A DNA stretch of 64,000 nucleotides from Blepharisma stoltei. Lineage: Eukaryota > Ciliophora > Heterotrichea > Heterotrichida > Blepharismidae. Below are positions 51,998-62,529 of the stretch, piece after piece. The stretch is taken from NCBI GenBank assembly GCA_914767885.1, contig CAJZBQ010000053.1, forward strand, positions 868,001 through 932,000, written 5' to 3'. Each line of letters begins with the position of its first letter. Positions within the stretch are counted from its first letter, which is position 1. A program made the position numbers and the translations under genes. Under the pieces are notes generated by a model, which saw only the letters and a program-made list of their open reading frames with translations, was not told where the DNA came from and did not search any database.

Positions 51998-54713
51998 ATG
52001 GAACCTTCAACTAGAAATAATCCGCCAGGGCCTCCAAGAAACCCTTATGCAATTTCTCACGTAGGAGGCCCTTCTATAGTAAATAAAAGACAAGTAAATG
52101 TAATAGGCGCCACTTTTTTAATTGATGCCAGATATGAAGTTATAGGGACTGTGGGCAGTGGCGCTTATGGGGTTGTGGTATCTGCAAGAGATACTCTTAC
52201 AGGCCAGCGCGTCGCAATAAAAAAAATCGAAAAAGCCTTTGAGCATTCTACGTTTACAAAAAGGACATTGAGAGAACTAAAAATACTGAGACTATTGGAG
52301 CATGATAATATTATGAGAATTGTGTCTATTCAGCTACCGCTTTCTAGAGAAGAATTTGACGAAATTTATGTAATAAGTGAACTTATGGAAACTGATTTAA
52401 GCTCTATTATTAAGTCTCCTCAGGTATTTTCTGATGAGCATTGCCAGTTCTTCTTATATCAAATCCTGATGGGCTTAAAATATATGCATAGTGCAGGAAT
52501 AATCCATAGAGACTTAAAACCCAGAAACTTGCTGGTGAACTCAAACTGCGATTTAAAAATATGTGACTTTGGGCTTGCGAGGCCTATTATAAGTGATTTA
52601 AAAGTATCAGGAGCTCAAATGACTGATTATGTAGCTACCAGATGGTATAGAGCACCTGAGGTCCTTTTAGCGTACAAAAAATATTCATCAGCTATGGATA
52701 TGTGGTCAGTTGGATGTTTATTTGGAGAATTATTATTAAGAAAACCTATTTTGCCAGGCAATGATTCTAATCATCAATTAGACTTAATATTCAATCTGAT
52801 AGGAACACCTACTGATGAAGATATAGAATCCATCCCAAATCCTTTGTCAAAAGAAAAAGTTTCCAGATTAGCTAAAAAACCAGGAAAAAATTTCCAAACA
52901 ATTTTTAGGGACGCGAATCCTGATGCTTTAGATTTACTAACTCCTCTCTGTTAGTGGAATAAAGCCATTGGAAAAATCTCTATTTTTTGGGGAAAATCCA
53001 CTCTCCTTTGTGAGAGAACAAAAAATTTTTATGAAAAATTATTTTTATATATAAGTAATAATTATAATGAAATCTCGAGCTAATTTCAATTTTTTACATA
53101 AAATTTTACTAACTCCCCCCCCCCCCTCCGTGAGCGAACAAAACCATTAGAAAAATCGCCATTTTTTGACCAAAAACCCACCCTCCGTGAGTGAACAAAA
53201 ATTTTTTTAATAGAAAAAATTTTAATGGAAAAAAATTTTGATATATAAGTGATAATTAGTATAATGAAATCTAGAGCTAATTCTGTTTAATTTTAAACAA
53301 ATTGCGTTTTTAAAACATAAATTTTGCAAATTAAATTAATATTTGCTTCCCAATTTTTGCAAATTAGGATTTTTTTTAAATTTCGAAAAAAAATATTTTT
53401 TTATAAAATTTATATATAAATGTTTTTTAAAAAAAAAATTAACCCCCCTCCGTGAGCGAACAAAATTTTTTTTGTTCGCTCACGGAGGGGAGGGGGGGAG
53501 TAATCGAATTAATATTTGCTTACTCCCCCCCCCATCCTTGATCGAACGATTGACTGTAAAAAATTCCTAAAAATTGGGAAAATTAATCCCCATCCTTGAT
53601 CGAACGATTTTGATATCATGCAAAATTTTATATATATATAAAAATATATTATTTATCAAAAGCTTGGGAAGATGTACATAATGAAGTTGTTTTCAGAGAC
53701 TTTGAGACGACAGAAAGCTTCGGAATCAACCATTCGAAGTGATTTAGTCATCAATCAGGGCTTAAAAACTCAATAATCTAATAAAATAGAGATTCTTTAA
53801 AATTTTTAAAAAAAAATTTTAATTTATAAGAAACAAATTAAAATTTATACAGTTTAAAGGGGTAACTAATAATTAAAATATAAAAAATTGGTATTTTTAT
53901 GAGATTAATTCAATTTTTTGCTGTAAAAATAATTATTAAATACTCTTAACACTCTTATTTAAAAGTAAATAAAAAAATATATATATATATATATATTTTA
54001 TTTTATATATAAGATTTTTTTCCCAAAAAAATTTTTTTTAACCCCCATCCTTGATCGAACGATGGCGAGTCGTTCGATCAAGGATGGGGGGGGAGTTAAA
54101 ATTATTCGAATGGGGGATTTTTTTAATTTTTAAAAAAAAATTATTACTACAAATTTATATATAGAAAATTTCCCATAGATGTCGCTGTTTGCCCTTGATT
54201 TGCCCATTGGGGGAATTGTTTGGTTCGACCAGTACCATATGGTTTGGTCAAACCAAAAAATATTCCTCATGGGCAAATCAAGGGCAAACAGTGCCATCTA
54301 TGGGAAATTTCTATATACAATTTTTGAAAAAAAATTAACCCCCCTTTGTGAACTAAAAAATTTTTTGTGCGCTCAAGGAGGGGGGATTAAGAAAAATGCT
54401 TATTTTTAACCCCGAAAAGCGAATCACAGTCCAAGCTGCCTTAGAGCATCCATATTTAGCCACTTTTCACTGTGAAGAAGACGAGCCAACTACAACTCCT
54501 GTATCTATGTTTGATTTTGAGTTTGAAAAGCAGCCACTAATGATGAGGCAGCTTAAAGACTTAATTTACGAAGAAATTTTGCTATATCATTTCCCTCAAA
54601 AAAAGGAAGAGTATGAAAAACTTAAAGCAGAGTACGACAATCAGCAGCGCCAAGCCGGGAAAAGCATGCCACAAGAGTTTGAAGAAGAGGAAGAGGAAGA
54701 AGAGCTTAATTAA
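51998..54713 (+). CDS. MAP kinase with TDY activation motif
   Basis: A 421-aa MAPK. Gly loop VGSGAYGVVVSARD, Lys in VAIKKIEKAF, catalytic loop IHRDLKPRNLLV, DFGLARP, the activation lip MTDYVATRWYRAPEV (TDY instead of TEY), and the MAPK insert. The C-terminal lobe DLLRKMLIFNPEKRITVQAA is restored only by removing a 1,450-bp compound insert (52941-54390). The start is set at the ATG of MEPSTRNNPP rather than an upstream GTG. The C-terminal tail is acidic (EEEEEEE). 2,716 minus 1,450 nt is 422 codons. MAPKs of this kind in protists act in stress, mating or ciliary-length control. Confidence 0.92.
53113..53500 (-). mobile_element. Family A MITE nested in an older element
   Basis: A 388-bp intact copy with TAA at 53110-53112 and 53501-53503, nearly identical to the one at 48427. 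Confidence 0.9.
53523..54095 (-). mobile_element. Family D MITE, TTA target duplication
   Basis: Core CATCCTTGATCGAACGA appears twice as direct repeats at the left (about 53531 and 53590) and twice as a hairpin at the right (about 54046-54086). TTA at 53520-53522 and 54096-54098. Confidence 0.88.
54156..54317. repeat. Hairpin MITE (family H)
   Basis: Long inverted arms: TTTCCCATAGATG...CTGTTTGCCCTTGATTTGCC against GGCAAATCAAGGGCAAACAG...CATCTATGGGAAA, with a centre of GACCA/TGGTC. Outer arms TATAGAAAATTTCCC resemble the element at 56664. Confidence 0.75.
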
Positions 54714-54803
54714 TGTTATATAAATAATAAATATCGAATTATTCGATTTTTCTATAGTAAAATTGCTGAAATTTAAATAAATAGTTAAGATCATAAATAT
54801 TGG

Positions 54804-55184
54804 TTAATTAGAAGCTGATCTTAGAACTGCATAAATTTGGTCTGGAGATAGCTGAGTTTCCACCTCTACAATCTTACTTCTTGATTTTTGTGTGCCTGGC
54901 TTGACTGAGACTTGCCTCTTTTTTACTCCTATTACTTGTGATAAATATTCACATAATTCTGTGTTGGCTTCTCCTTCTCTAGGAGGAGCTGCGACGCAGA
55001 CACCTATATATTGGTCGTTTATGTCAGTGATGGTGCTTTGTCTTGCATTTGGTTTTGCTTGGACAGAGAGAAAAATAGAGTTTCCTCGCCTTGTAATACT
55101 GCCTGGAACGTTTGACTCCATCCTTAAAGTCTGAAAAACATATATGGAGGATCTAAATATGTGATTTTTTACCAATGTAAACAT
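54804..55184 (-). CDS. UPF0235 (DUF167, C15orf40-like) protein
   Basis: Intronless protein of 126 aa. The conserved core is SIFLSVQAKPNARQSTITDI, then GVCVAAPPREGEANTELCEYL and VSVKPGTQKSRSKIVEVE, the DUF167/YggU signature. The biochemical function of the family is not established. The N-terminus (MFTLVKNHIFRSSIYVFQTL) could be a mitochondrial presequence; a second Met (MESNVPGS) is an alternative start. Confidence 0.88.
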   Translation of the reverse strand: MFTLVKNHIFRSSIYVFQTLRMESNVPGSITRRGNSIFLSVQAKPNARQSTITDINDQYIGVCVAAPPREGEANTELCEYLSQVIGVKKRQVSVKPGTQKSRSKIVEVETQLSPDQIYAVLRSASN

Positions 55185-55667
55185 TAAATTTGTTTATAAT
55201 AGAAAAAATATAAGGTATTGGCATTATTAAGCCAAAAAAATAATATATTAAATTATAATATATAAAAATAGGAGTTTTTATTTTAGACTTTATAAAGCAA
55301 AATCACTTTTGAATGGAGAGTTCTGGAAACTTATGTTAGAAGGCAAGTGAAGGAGGATTTTAAAATTGCAATAACTCTATTTTTAAATAAAGAAAAGCTG
55401 TTTTTATTTTTAAATATTCTAAATGCTTTCTATCTTTTTAAAAATTATTTTATGTTTTGTTTAAGAAATAATTTAAGAGAAATTCTCTAAGAAATTATAT
55501 ATTTATGCAGCAAAGACTATTGATTAGTGCAGCAGTTAAAACGTTCGAAGATTGAGTATCTTAATTTTGAATTTTTTAATAATATGATCAGATATTACTG
55601 ATTTTCTCCATTTTTAAATTCATGATTACAAACAGATTACAAAGATCGGAACTATCCATTATAAAAC
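55185..55667. other. Divergent intergenic region, no feature seen
   Basis: AT-rich DNA between the UPF0235 and secreted-protein genes. Confidence 0.4.
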
Positions 55668-56192
55668 ATGTCAAAAGTCTTATTTCTGGTTGCCTTAGGA
55701 GTCTTCGTAGTTTCTGTACAAGCAGGTATTATCAAAGGTTATGGTGCAAACAAAGTCTCAGACTTTAAGAGTTCATACGAGCACGATGATAGGCAAAGAT
55801 ACAATGACGTAAAATGCGATGATAGATATGGCTACATGTCATTTTCTCTGACTTTTTGTTATTTCGTCGTATATTTTAGACAATTTTCCTTAAAAAATAC
55901 CATCAAATTTCCCAAGCTCTGAAAAAAATTCGACAATTGTCCTGAGCAAGCAAAAATTGTAAAGCAAAAAAATGCACCTGATAGAGATGAACATCATGAA
56001 TATGATGAGCATAATGAATGCGATGAAAGAGACGATCATAGATATGACCATGATGATAGAAACCATGGGTACAGCAATTACAGAGATGAATGTGGAGATG
56101 AAAGAAGACACGACCACGATGAAAACAGATACGACCACGATGAAAAGCTTTTTAACTACAGAGTTGAGAAAGATGAGCATTATTGCCATTAA
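55668..56192 (+). CDS. Secreted His/Asp-rich protein
   Basis: A 174-aa protein with a clean signal peptide (MSKVLFLVALGVFVVSVQAG) and a C-terminal half dominated by Asp, His, Glu, Arg and Tyr (DEHHEYDEHNECDERDDHRY). A UGA-Trp joins the halves. The middle segment MSFSLTFCYFVVYFRQFSLK is AT-rich and unlike its surroundings, so a frame-neutral insert is possible, though no in-frame pointer pair was found. Metal binding is a guess from composition. Confidence 0.65.
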
Positions 56193-57290
56193 GCAGGATC
56201 GTAAGTAACATTTTTGAAAAATAAATCTTTTTTTGGATAAAAATGGTAAGTTGAGAATGCTTATAATCTCTTAGATTTATTGTTACTAATTATAAGCTGA
56301 ATTGTTGAGAAGCTTGTCTATTATAAGGCCTTTACTCCCTCGTTTTGCTTTACTGTTGCTTGACAGCAGCATGCAGCCTTAGTCTGTGTTGCTCATTTTT
56401 AAATAAGGTCTATGCCTGTGCCCTATGCACACATAACATAGGTTGCCTTTATGGGAATTCAAAATGGTCAGGTGTTGGCTAAAAATGGAGCTCAAATCCA
56501 AAACGCAATTTCTGGTATTTTCTCTAGGCAAATCTACCAATTGGCCAGGTGTTCTAGGCGCTTCTAGGAGAACCCTTTCCAACTTTGAGAGAAATCTGCC
56601 TCAAGATTAGACTCATAGCTGCCCATTTTAGAATTGCCTCACCCTGCCATGACCCCTAGTTGGATATAGAGGTTTCCTCTATATAGCGCTAAAAGCGCAG
56701 ACATTTTCCCAGGAGCTTTCCAAGTTCGTCGGACCAAATCGCTTTTTGGTCCGACCAAGGCATTGATTTGGTGCAACCTACCGATAAATTCCGATCAGAA
56801 TTTATCGGCCTTACAGCGCCAAACATAGGAAACTTCTATACAAATATTAGACGCCGCGCTCCTTCCTTAAGATCCTAGCCCCTAGCGACAACAGCTACAG
56901 AAATTAGAGTGTTTCAATTTGCCAATCGATTTATTTATATCTCTTATTTTCCATATTGCTAATAAGATCTCTATTTTTCATAATATCCCTATCATTTAAA
57001 ATATTTATTGTTCTTTATTTTATAATTTTATCAGATTTTTAACTTTCAATCCAACAATTGAATTATTTCTCGAAATTTTAAAACAAAATTCATTAATATA
57101 CATAAATTCTAGCATATAGCCCAAGCTCTTTTTAATTTAAAAAGCAGCACAAAATGTTACTATAAATCTTAAATATATTTTATTTCAATATATATAAACT
57201 AACAATTTAAAATTTTGATATTTATATATAAATAAACTCTATTAAAAACAATATTAATCCAGCAGAATATAATTTAAATAATTTTTAAAA
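56193..57290. other. 1.1-kb intergenic region with repeats
   Basis: A moderately GC-rich block (about 56330-56890) that may be another retroposon, containing a family H hairpin element at 56664-56840, followed by AT-rich DNA. No gene is supported. Confidence 0.5.
56664..56840. repeat. Hairpin MITE (family H), second copy
   Basis: Ends TATAGAGGTTTCCT and AGGAAACTTCTATA are inverted repeats. The inside holds perfect palindromes (GATAAATTCCGATCAGAATT and TCGGACCAAA/TTTGGTCCGA). Arms and centre resemble 54156-54317. Confidence 0.65.
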
Positions 57291-57824
57291 ATGATATCAA
57301 TATTACTTATAGGACTTGATAACGCAGGAAAATCTACATTGATATCTCATGCCAAGTCACTTCCTGCTAATGGGATGTTTGAAATCACTCCTACAATGGG
57401 ATTTGCAATTGAAGAAATTGCCATGCCAAGCGGCAATAAAGGAATTATTTATGACTGTAGCGGGGCGGCAAGATATCGAAATATGTGGGATCACTTTATA
57501 GGAGAAATCCAAGGAGTTATATACGTTATTGACAGTGCAGACAGAGCGCGATTGAGCATTGTAAAGAAAAACATTGAAGAATTTTTTAAGCATCCTTTAC
57601 TTAAGAAAAAACCTATTGTATTTTTGGCAAATAAACAGGATTCTCCAGATGCTTTAAGAAAAGAAGACATTAAAAGAATTCTTAGAATAGAAAAAAAATC
57701 TCTTTCCAATCCTTTTTCTGTAAAAGAAGCAATTTCTGCTACTGGGATGGGATTAAACAACTCTTTAAGCTTCATTGAAAACAACTTACAAACCAAATTC
57801 GAGTACCACTTAAAGCCTCTATAA
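57291..57824 (+). CDS. ARL6/BBS3-like small GTPase
   Basis: Intronless protein of 177 aa. G1 GLDNAGKST, switch I TPTMGFAIEEI, G3 YDCSGAARYRNMWDHF, G4 NKQD and ISATGMGL near G5. The DxSG...RYRN pattern is that of ARL6, the Arf-like GTPase that recruits the BBSome to ciliary membranes; other Arfs have DxGGQ. The Gln that normally helps GTP hydrolysis (SGQG in ARL6) is Ala here. There is no N-terminal Gly at position 2 for myristoylation. Confidence 0.85.
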   Translation: MISILLIGLDNAGKSTLISHAKSLPANGMFEITPTMGFAIEEIAMPSGNKGIIYDCSGAARYRNMWDHFIGEIQGVIYVIDSADRARLSIVKKNIEEFFKHPLLKKKPIVFLANKQDSPDALRKEDIKRILRIEKKSLSNPFSVKEAISATGMGLNNSLSFIENNLQTKFEYHLKPL

Positions 57825-57917
57825 TTAATATTATTTTTCTAGATAAATAAACTTCAGAATATACCATTACTCTATTATTTACTGATAGAATTATTCTATT
57901 GTGAAATCAAGCACTCT

Positions 57918-59134
57918 ATGAAAAATCCCAAAAAATCTTCAAAAAAGTCATCCAAATCCAAAATCATTAAAAATCTGTCTTCCCCTGATATTTTGCATTG
58001 CCCGATCCCAGTTAAACCAAGCACGTATTTTACTTCAAACCAAAAAATAAATAGCAAGCAGATTCTTGACTATGACGCTTATAAATTAATGAGAGACGCG
58101 TTTAAATTAAGCCACAAAGGCGCCGTTATGCTGCGCAGGTGTGTTATTTATTCTGATATTTCGACCGAAATAAGACGGCTACCGCTTTTAACTCTTTTGA
58201 CAGAAACTGCTGAAGAAATGGTGATGAATGACTTAGAAATTGCAGTGTGGAGTATCTACTTAAAAAGATTTGTATGGGACGACATAAATCAGCCTTTTAA
58301 AGCAATGCTTTATATATAGCCTAAGCCTCCTTTTGGCTCAGGTTATATTGATGTCTCCCGATATCGGAGGAGAGTTGGTTTTACCAGAAATGTTAGCAAA
58401 ATCTGAGCCAAAAGGAGGATCGGGATATAACTGCTTTAGCAGTAAAATCCTATATGAATCTTTCAGTTCAGCCGTTTAAAGCTTATTTAGTTACCAAAAT
58501 TCCCAATTTTTCTAATATATACAATTGTTGGGCTGGAAACAGAAAAAATGCTTTATCTATTTTTCCGCAAGAGCTGAATAGGGTGTATAAATCTTTGTCA
58601 AAGCCTGTGATTTCGCAAGATGATTTAAAACTGATTGACTATAATTATTATGTTGATGATATTTTGGAGCTTGCCCCTTCAGTCCCTCATAAGCCGCATA
58701 ATGTTCTAGCTAAAGAAAAAGCTTTAGAGACTATAAAAGAAGTTCCTGAAAACTTTTTTATTAATATGGAGGCTTATAAAGAAATTGAGCCAACTGGAAT
58801 TTTATTAGGAAAAAAAGACTCGATTTTTTCTCCAAATTTGAACTGTGAAACACCTACGCTAGCAACTTCATGAAGCTATATGTCAGCTGGCAGCAAAAGT
58901 GGTCAAGAAACTGCTTGCTTCGACAATTCAGATTCCGATGTAAAAAATCAAGGTAAGCATGATACTTGCTATGGAGAGCTCCCAGCTTTTAATCCCCAGC
59001 AATCTTTATTTTCATCATATTGGAATGCTGGGAAACTTCAAGAGGACGAAAAACATCATGATGAGGAAATTCCTATGTTTGCTAGCCAAAAATCACTATT
59101 TTCATCATTTTGGAATACTCAACCTACAAAATAA
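57918..59134 (+). CDS. Unknown protein with C-terminal SLFSSxWN repeats
   Basis: About 358 aa after removing a 140-bp IES (1,217 minus 140 nt is 359 codons). The N-terminus is Lys/Ser-rich (KNPKKSSKKSSKSK). The middle is helical (YKLMRDAFKLSHKGAVML, LTETAEEMVMNDLEIAVW). The end contains two near-repeats (PQQSLFSSYWN and SQKSLFSSFWN). No family recognised. It converges with the Dicer gene, with about 20 bp between the stop codons. Confidence 0.7.
58311..58450 (+). other. IES, 140 bp, pointer TATAT, border ambiguous
   Basis: TATAT at 58311-58315 and 58451-58455 gives KAMLYMNLSVQPFKAYL. An alternative 179-bp excision between CAGCCTTTTAAAGC (58290) and CAGCCGTTTAAAGC (58469) gives DINQPFKAYLVTK and also keeps the frame. 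Confidence 0.6.
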
Positions 59135-59154
59135 TAAATTTTTAACAAAAATTA

Positions 59155-62100
59155 TTAATTAGACTCTATTTCAGCAGATTCTTGATCTTTTGTAACAATT
59201 TGGTAAGCTTTAAGAGCAGCCTGCTGCTTTGCAAGTCATCTAGTTTTTGAATAGTGTGAGACTATTGGAATTTCATCAATATAAACCGTTGCTAAGCATC
59301 CTAAGTCTGTATCACTTTCTTCAATCCTAATTTTTTTCCTTGCTCTTTGCCCATATACAGACAATCTCGACCTAATATTTGGTCCACATTTTTCATTATT
59401 TCTAACAAGATGAATCATTGGCAATTTCAAAATTGAGCCAAAAACCTGACTTACCACTCTTAAAGATCCTGAGTCAATTAAAATAGCCCCAGCCAGAGCT
59501 TCAAAAATGTCGTTAACTCCCCCCCATTTAATAACGAACAAAGCCATCATTTTTTCCTAAAAATTTTCCTTAGGCTCCATTTAATAAGGAACAAAATTTA
59601 CTATAAAATGTATATAAGCTAATTCAGTCTTTACAGTTTACTAATTTTAAGTAGTTAGAGTAAGATAAGGACAAGCATAACCGAGCAAAGAATAATAAAT
59701 AAGAGCTAATAAGTTAATAGTGGCTTAATCTTAAGCTGCTGCTTTACTCCCCCTACGTGAGTGAGCAAAAAAATCTCGTTCACTCACAGAGGGAGTTAAT
59801 TTTTTTTTGTAAAAATTTATATATATAAATTTTATAGAAAATTTTTTTTACGAAATTTAAAAAAATCCTAATTCGCAGAAGTTTTGGAAAGCAAATATTA
59901 ATTGAATTTGTAAAATTTGTCTTTTAAAACGCAATTTTGTTTAAAATTAAACAAAATTAGCGAGAGATTTCATTATAATAATTATCGCTTATATATCAAA
60001 ATTTTTTCCATAAAAATTTTTGTTCGCTCACAGCGGGCGAGTAATTTTTCTAGTGGTTTTGTTCGCTCACGGAGGGGGGGAGTTAGCAATAGTTATCTTT
60101 TCGCCTGCATTTAGGCGCTTTCTCTTTCTGTTGCCATCATTTGACTCCTTTTATTATTAACCCTTTAATTGAAATTTTTATGTAAAAAAAAAATCATAGA
60201 TATTTAAATATAAATTTTATTTTTTTCCAAGGAGACCCCATTTAATAACGAACAAAAAAAGTGTTCGTTATTAAATGGGGGAGTAAGACATTTTGGAGGA
60301 TCGTCATCATAAGCCCCAAAATTGCATATATCCTCATCCCATGTCACTGTATCCAGAAACTTATCAACAATTTCTGCTTGACATAAATCACACTTCAAAA
60401 ACCTATAAAGCCCCAATGAAATTGCCAGCTTTGAAAGCACATTATTATTAGCAATAATATGCTTAAAAGTCGTCAATTCTTCAGCATTAAAATTCCCCAT
60501 CAGAAAAGTATTAGAAACCACTATTAAATCCAGCAAAGAGTCACCTAGAAATTCAAGTCTTTCATAATTTGTTTTATTTTCTTGTGAAGCATGAGTAAAT
60601 GCTTCAAAAAGTAAAGACTTGTCTTTAAATTTGTACCCAATGATGTCTTCTACCATTTCTGGGGTCTCAAAAAGATCTCCACAAGGATGTTTTTCTGACA
60701 TAGGAGGTATTATGTCACCAAAACTCGGATTTTCACATAAAATGTCAGAGCTTATCATATCAATATCAAGCACTGTGAGTTTTTCATTATCAAAATACTG
60801 AAGGGTATAAGCCCAATTCTGCTCTTCTTCTGGTAGCACGTCAAGCTGGTATACAAATTTTGCTGAATTTAGCATGCCTTCTCCCATAAAAAAGGCGCCA
60901 ATCAATGATTCAACCATGTCAGCGAGCTGCCCATCTGAAATTCTTTGTAGGACTTGGTCTGTTTCGTCTTTCCCATTTTGCCCTTCATAGTATGGAGGTC
61001 TGAGCTTTATATATTTAAGCTCCCTTGTCCTCAAATAATTTTTGAAATCGTGGCGCTTAGCTATTTTACTGAGGTAATCATTTTTTATTTTTTCTGTGCG
61101 TCTTCAGGTCAAATAATGTTCACGGTCTTTTTCGTATTTGGAGAAAAAGTGAAGGGATGCTATAACTTTTAATATTACATCTCCTAAATTTTCAAGGGCG
61201 TCGTAGTTGCTATCATTGTCTAGTGAAGGGGCTGTCAGGCCATTTCTTAAGTAGGTAAACGAGCCTGTGTAGTTGTAAAGTTTAGCGAACTGAATAATAT
61301 AAGAAACACTTTCAAGAGAGCTCAACATGACTAGAAGATGTGTAGCTTCTTCATATTGGACACTATTTAAGTAAAATATTTGCATTTCATCTTCAGAAAG
61401 AATTTGATAATTATTAGGAGACTTTGTGGTCGATGTAACAACTCTAAGCATTCTTCTTACAGGCTTAGCGTTTTTGGCAATGATAAATGGCTTGTAGTTA
61501 TCATTATTTCTCTTCTTATCAATCATAGCTTTTACCAAAATCCTTCTATCAGTAACAGTATTATTTTCATTATTTACTACAACAGCTTGGTCAAAAATTT
61601 CATTTAAAATTTTTTCAGTCTCCTCATCAGGCATAATTGTTTTGACATACTGTAAAAAATGCCTTTTCTTGACACTCTGGTACATGTAATTTGGCCTATC
61701 ATTTATAGAGATTTCTCTAATAGTTTTTAACTCTTCATCATACAGCGCATTTTTTACTCTATCTCAGTCAATTCTTTTCTTTTTTACAGGAACTACCAAG
61801 TAATTCGCATTGGAAAGGTTTCCATTTTTGACTTGAAGCACTTGAAAAAGATCACACCACATAACATGCTGGAACTCTCTCAAAGAGTTTAACTCGCTGC
61901 TCCACAGCTTTCGTTTCTTTACAAACTGAATAAAGTCAGGACATGGCTTAAATTCTATTGGGAATAATATCCCAAACTGTGAAATTTCAAAAAATTTATA
62001 AAAATACACTTCATACTTACTCCCCCCCCCCCCCCCTCCGTGAGCGAACAAAAAAATTTTGTTCGCTCACGGAGGGGGGTTAATTTTTTTTTTTAAAAAA

Positions 62101-62529
62101 AATTTATATATAAATTTTATAAAAAATATTTTTTTCGAAATTTAAAAAAATCCTAATTTGCAAAAATTGGGAAGCAAATATTAATTTAATTTGCAAAATT
62201 TATGTTTTTAAAACGCAATTTTGTTTAAAATTAAACAGAATTAGCTCTAGATTTCATTATACTAATTATCACTTATATATCAAAATTTTTTTCCATTAAA
62301 ATTTTTTCTATTAAAAAAATTTTTGTTCACTCACGGAGGGTGGGTTTTTGGTCAAAAAATGGCGATTTTTCTAATGGTTTTGTTCGCTCACGGAGGGGGG
62401 GGGGGGGGAGTTAGCACTTTTTAAAAGAAAAGGCTGGGATAAAATATCTGCATAGCTCCTTATATTATAAGTCTCAAATGATTCAGTCTTCAGCTTTTTC
62501 GTTGGATCTGCATCAATTTCCATGTCCAT
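59155..62529 (-). CDS. Dicer-like RNase III (PAZ-like, two RNase III domains)
   Basis: A 736-aa dicer without helicase. Residues about 90-150 look like a PAZ domain (YLVVPVKKKRIDWDRVKNAL). RNase IIIa: YDALENLGDVILKVIA and LADMVESLIGAFF. RNase IIIb: NYERLEFLGDSLLDLIV and CLNDIFEALAGAILIDSG, with the acidic catalytic residues in both. The C-terminal KTRWLAKQQAALKAYQIV looks like the end of a dsRNA-binding domain. Helicase-less dicers in ciliates make small RNAs, including those that guide DNA elimination. The gene itself carries a family A MITE (62020-62413) and a family C MITE with a nested A (59517-60286); 3,375 minus 1,164 nt is 737 codons. Confidence 0.9.
59517..60283 (-). mobile_element. 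Family C MITE in the Dicer gene, TAA target duplication
   Basis: Core CATTTAATAACGAAC twice at the left (59525 and a variant near 59578) and as a hairpin at 60238-60279. TAA at 59514-59516 and 60284-60286. A family A element is nested inside. Removal gives PPKCLNDIFEALAGA. Confidence 0.9.
59757..60082 (+). mobile_element. Family A MITE nested in the family C MITE
   Basis: A 326-bp copy with TTA at 59754-59756 and 60083-60085, hairpin end left. Confidence 0.88.
62020..62410 (+). mobile_element. Family A MITE in the Dicer gene, TTA target duplication
   Basis: A 391-bp intact copy with TTA at 62017-62019 and 62411-62413. Removal joins QPFLLKSAK to YEVYFYKFFEIS. A good reference copy for the family. 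Confidence 0.93.

Larger units (their letters stand above)
52941..54387 (-). mobile_element. Compound nested insert in the MAPK gene, TAA target duplication
   Basis: An old family A element (CTCCTCTCTGTTAGTGG at the left, CGCTCAAGGAGGGGGG at the right), flanked by TAA at 52938-52940 and 54388-54390. It contains a fresh family A copy, a family D copy and a hairpin element. Removal of the whole restores LDLLRKMLIFNPEKR. Confidence 0.85.

Noticed and set aside
55890..56189. Hydrophobic minus-strand frame (VVVVSVFIVVVSS)
   Set aside because: It is the antisense of the Asp/His-rich coding sequence, whose codons read as Val/Ile in reverse.
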